Of a stretch of DNA of 64,000 nucleotides, positions 61,801 to 64,000 are shown piece after piece. A program made the position numbers and the translations under genes. The first letter of the stretch is position 1. The number at the start of each line of letters is the position of its first letter. The notes under the pieces were generated by a model. The model saw only the letters and a list, made by a program, of their open reading frames with translations. It had not been told where the DNA came from and searched no databases. This DNA comes from CAYJAZ01 sp964369185 (GTDB lineage Bacteria > Desulfobacterota > Desulfovibrionia > Desulfovibrionales > Desulfovibrionaceae), in the NCBI GenBank assembly GCA_964369185.1, contig CAYJEN010000002.1:1-64000 (forward strand), written 5' to 3'.

Positions 61801-63180
61801 TTATTTATATAGGTGCTTTAAAGCAACTTGCGTACCAAAAGCGATAATATGATCCTCTGGTTGAATCACAGTATTACCTTGCGGAATAATTACTTTTCCT
61901 TTACGTAAAATACTGAGAATTAGAATACCTTTTGGAAAATCTAAATCTTTGATTGCTTTATTAAGATAAGGGGAGTCGGCTGTAAGTTCTATTTCTAGAA
62001 TTTCGGCTTCTTCAGCACCTATACTAACAGAGGCAAAGACTTTTCCTTCACGTATATAGTTCATAAATGAATTTACCGCAGCTAAGCGCGGGCTTACACT
62101 ATGATCAATTCCAATTGTTGAGAGCAGAGAAACATAGCTTGATTTATTTACTCTTGCAACAGTATCTCTCACTCCTAAACTTTTAGCAAGTAAGCAGGTG
62201 AGAATATTAGTTTCTTCATCTTCAGTAACTGAGACAAATACGTCCATTTTACCAATATTTTCAGTAACAAGAACTTCTTTTTCTCTTGCATCGCCAAGCA
62301 AGACAAGGCTAGAATTTAGTTCAGATGCTAAATATTTTGCTCTAGTTTCGTCCTGATCAATGAGTTTTACGGTTAAACCTCTATCCTCAAATAGCTGTGC
62401 AAGTTGCAAGCCTATATTACCACCGCCTACAATGCAAGCTGATTTAAATAAGGCATTATGTTTATTAAGCAATTTTAGTAGAAATTTTTGTTTTGATGAT
62501 TGATAGACGAAGTATACAATATCATCTTTTTCTATAGTGTCTTCACCTGATGGAATAAAGAGTGTACCTTCTCTTCTAATTGCAGCTACTAAGATATCGT
62601 CACATTTTGTAAGCGTTCTAAAGTCGAATAGGGGATGCCCTATAATCTCACTTTCTTCTACTTTATAGCAAACCATTCGTACTTGTCCCATAGCAAATTC
62701 AGCATAATCAAGGGCTTGCGGTAAAGAAAGAAGGCGGTCAATCATACGAACAACAGCATCTTCCGGATTCACTATAAGATGAATTTCAATTCCATGCACT
62801 TTAAAGAGATGGGTATAGGTTGCGTAATCGTCTTCACGTACACGAGCAAGACGCTTACAAGATGGATTTAGCATTGCAGCAAACGTTGAGATAAGTAGAT
62901 TTGTTTCATCATTATTTGTTGCAGCAATACATACATCAGCATTTTTAATGCCGGCATCTTCAAGAACTTGCGGATTTGCGCCCGAACCTTGGAGAATTTG
63001 CACATCCAAGGTGTTTTGAAAAGTCTCTAACTTGCCGGCATTATTATCAATTACAGTTACAGAATGGTTTGCGCGCGTAAGTCTGCGTGAGAGTTGATAG
63101 CCAACTTCACCCGCTCCAACAATGATAATTTTCTCATTTTTGAGTTTATCAGTCTCTTTACGCTTTATAAAACCAAACAT
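61801..63180 (-). CDS. trkA: Trk potassium uptake regulatory subunit TrkA
   Basis: A 459-residue protein with two RCK units. Each starts with a nucleotide-binding Rossmann motif (VGAGEVGYQL and VGGGNIGLQL) and ends with a TrkA-C domain. It gates a TrkH/TrkG K+ channel in response to NAD(H) or adenine nucleotides; no trkH is in the window. The start at 63180 is one base after the asnS stop, with GGAG upstream; an upstream in-frame ATG lies within asnS and is rejected. Confidence 0.93.
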   Translation of the reverse strand: MFGFIKRKETDKLKNEKIIIVGAGEVGYQLSRRLTRANHSVTVIDNNAGKLETFQNTLDVQILQGSGANPQVLEDAGIKNADVCIAATNNDETNLLISTFAAMLNPSCKRLARVREDDYATYTHLFKVHGIEIHLIVNPEDAVVRMIDRLLSLPQALDYAEFAMGQVRMVCYKVEESEIIGHPLFDFRTLTKCDDILVAAIRREGTLFIPSGEDTIEKDDIVYFVYQSSKQKFLLKLLNKHNALFKSACIVGGGNIGLQLAQLFEDRGLTVKLIDQDETRAKYLASELNSSLVLLGDAREKEVLVTENIGKMDVFVSVTEDEETNILTCLLAKSLGVRDTVARVNKSSYVSLLSTIGIDHSVSPRLAAVNSFMNYIREGKVFASVSIGAEEAEILEIELTADSPYLNKAIKDLDFPKGILILSILRKGKVIIPQGNTVIQPEDHIIAFGTQVALKHLYK

Positions 63181-63181
63181 T

Positions 63182-64000
63182 TTAGAACTCCAAGCTTCCC
63201 GGAGTACGTGGGAATGATATAACATCGCGGATATTGCTTATACCTGTTAGGAGCATAAGCATACGTTCAAAGCCCATACCAAAGCCGGCATGCGGTGCAG
63301 AACCGAAGCGGCGTAAATCTAAATACCACCAGTAATCGGCTGGGTTTTGTCCAAGTTCAACGATACGTTTTTCTAATCTATCAAGTCTTTCTTCACGTTG
63401 AGAACCGCCAATAAGTTCACCTATGCGTGGAACAAGTAAGTCCATAGCTGCAACGGTTTCGTTATCATCGTTCATTCTCATATAGAAGGCTTTGATATCT
63501 TTAGGATAGTTATAAACAGTAGCAGGTCCTTTGAAGTATTCTTCTGTAAGGAATCTTTCGTGTTCTGTTTGTAAATCTTGCCCTTTAATTACAGGGAATT
63601 CAAAATCTTTACCTGATTTTTGTAATATATCAATAGCATCGAAGTAAGGGATTCTATTAAATTCTTTGCTTTGAAGAACTTTTAAGCTATCGAGTAAACC
63701 TTTTGAAACGAAATTATCAAAAAGAGTGAGGTCTTCCATGCAGTTATTGAGAGCATAATCAACAACATAACGAGTAAGATCTTCAGCAAGTTTCATATCG
63801 TCATTGAGGTCAGCAAAAGCGATTTCGGGTTCAATCATCCAAAATTCAGCAGCGTGACGAGGAGTATTTGAATTTTCAGCTCTAAAAGTAGGGCCGAAAG
63901 TATAAACTTTTCCTAAAGCCATAGCCATAGCTTCAGCTTCTAATTGACCTGATACGGTAAGATGAGCTTGTTTTGCAAAGAAGTCTTCAGAAAAATCTTT
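63182..64000 (-). CDS. asnS: Asparaginyl-tRNA synthetase, 3' part
   Basis: The C-terminal 272 residues of a class II synthetase; the frame stays open to the window edge. TFRAENSNTPRHAAEFWMIE is motif 2, with the NTPRH typical of AsnRS, and GFGMGFERMLM is motif 3. The gene begins outside the window. It appears to be co-transcribed with trkA and the CheZ-like gene. Confidence 0.93.
   Translation of the reverse strand, partial: KDFSEDFFAKQAHLTVSGQLEAEAMAMALGKVYTFGPTFRAENSNTPRHAAEFWMIEPEIAFADLNDDMKLAEDLTRYVVDYALNNCMEDLTLFDNFVSKGLLDSLKVLQSKEFNRIPYFDAIDILQKSGKDFEFPVIKGQDLQTEHERFLTEEYFKGPATVYNYPKDIKAFYMRMNDDNETVAAMDLLVPRIGELIGGSQREERLDRLEKRIVELGQNPADYWWYLDLRRFGSAPHAGFGMGFERMLMLLTGISNIRDVISFPRTPGSLEF

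Noticed and set aside
1..64000. CRISPR arrays, tRNA, rRNA, riboswitches
   Set aside because: No regularly spaced direct repeats, no tRNA arm pattern, and no known riboswitch core were found by reading both strands. A covariance-model scan would settle small RNAs.

Overview
The window looks like the chromosome of an AT-rich (by eye about one third G+C) anaerobic, flagellated, Gram-negative bacterium of the Desulfovibrionaceae or a close relative. The reasons are a DsrMK/HmcEF/TmcBC-type membrane electron-transfer pair, a DUF1641 plus sulfide:quinone-oxidoreductase-like pair, a glutaredoxin plus ferredoxin:thioredoxin-reductase-like pair, a stand-alone IMP cyclohydrolase domain, and a flhF-flhG-fliA-cheY-fliL motility block. 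Placement is inferred from gene content only; no rRNA or tRNA gene was seen.

Layout. 1-2300: the 3' part of a membrane GGDEF protein and an unrecognised gene. 2.9-11.4 kb: a redox block on the minus strand with two tandem iron-sulfur aldo/keto reductases (one fused to a complete [NiFe]-hydrogenase small subunit), the DsrMK-like pair, and SQR plus DUF1641. 11.7-18.9 kb: glycosyltransferase, hflX, IMP cyclohydrolase, purQ, a DsbA-like protein, tatC, tatB, and an SDR dehydrogenase. 19.2-21.2 kb: a Kef-type antiporter. 21.4-26.4 kb: the motility operon. 26.7-30.3 kb: def, aspS, hisS. 30.4-39.9 kb: MFS transporter, U32 protein, tgt, and the proteostasis run lon, clpX, clpP, tig. 40.4-43.7 kb: parA, parB and a Csd4/Pgp1-like peptidoglycan carboxypeptidase. 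44-48.3 kb: an SLC13 anion transporter and a chemoreceptor behind a sigma-28-type promoter. 48.4-54.7 kb: uppP, tetR, cbpA, cbpM, clpB. 54.8-64 kb: nitroreductase, amidohydrolase, yhdT-panF, a CgeB-like glycosyltransferase, FTR-like and glutaredoxin-like proteins, UspA, a short CheZ-like protein, trkA and the 3' part of asnS.

How parts relate. FliA, CheY, FlhF, FlhG, FliL, the chemoreceptor and the CheZ-like protein are pieces of one motility and chemotaxis network. FliA has a plausible target promoter in front of the chemoreceptor. The carboxypeptidase directly behind parB could link cell shape to the segregation operon. The redox block could pass electrons between cytoplasmic donors, iron-sulfur proteins and menaquinone, but the partners of the fused hydrogenase subunit are not in the window.

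The least ordinary items are the aldo/keto reductase-hydrogenase fusion; a family of 155-166 bp MITE-like elements whose terminal-repeat relics supply the stop codons of two genes; two further intergenic palindromic repeat families; a probable non-AUG start of hflX; and FlhF with degenerate GTPase motifs.
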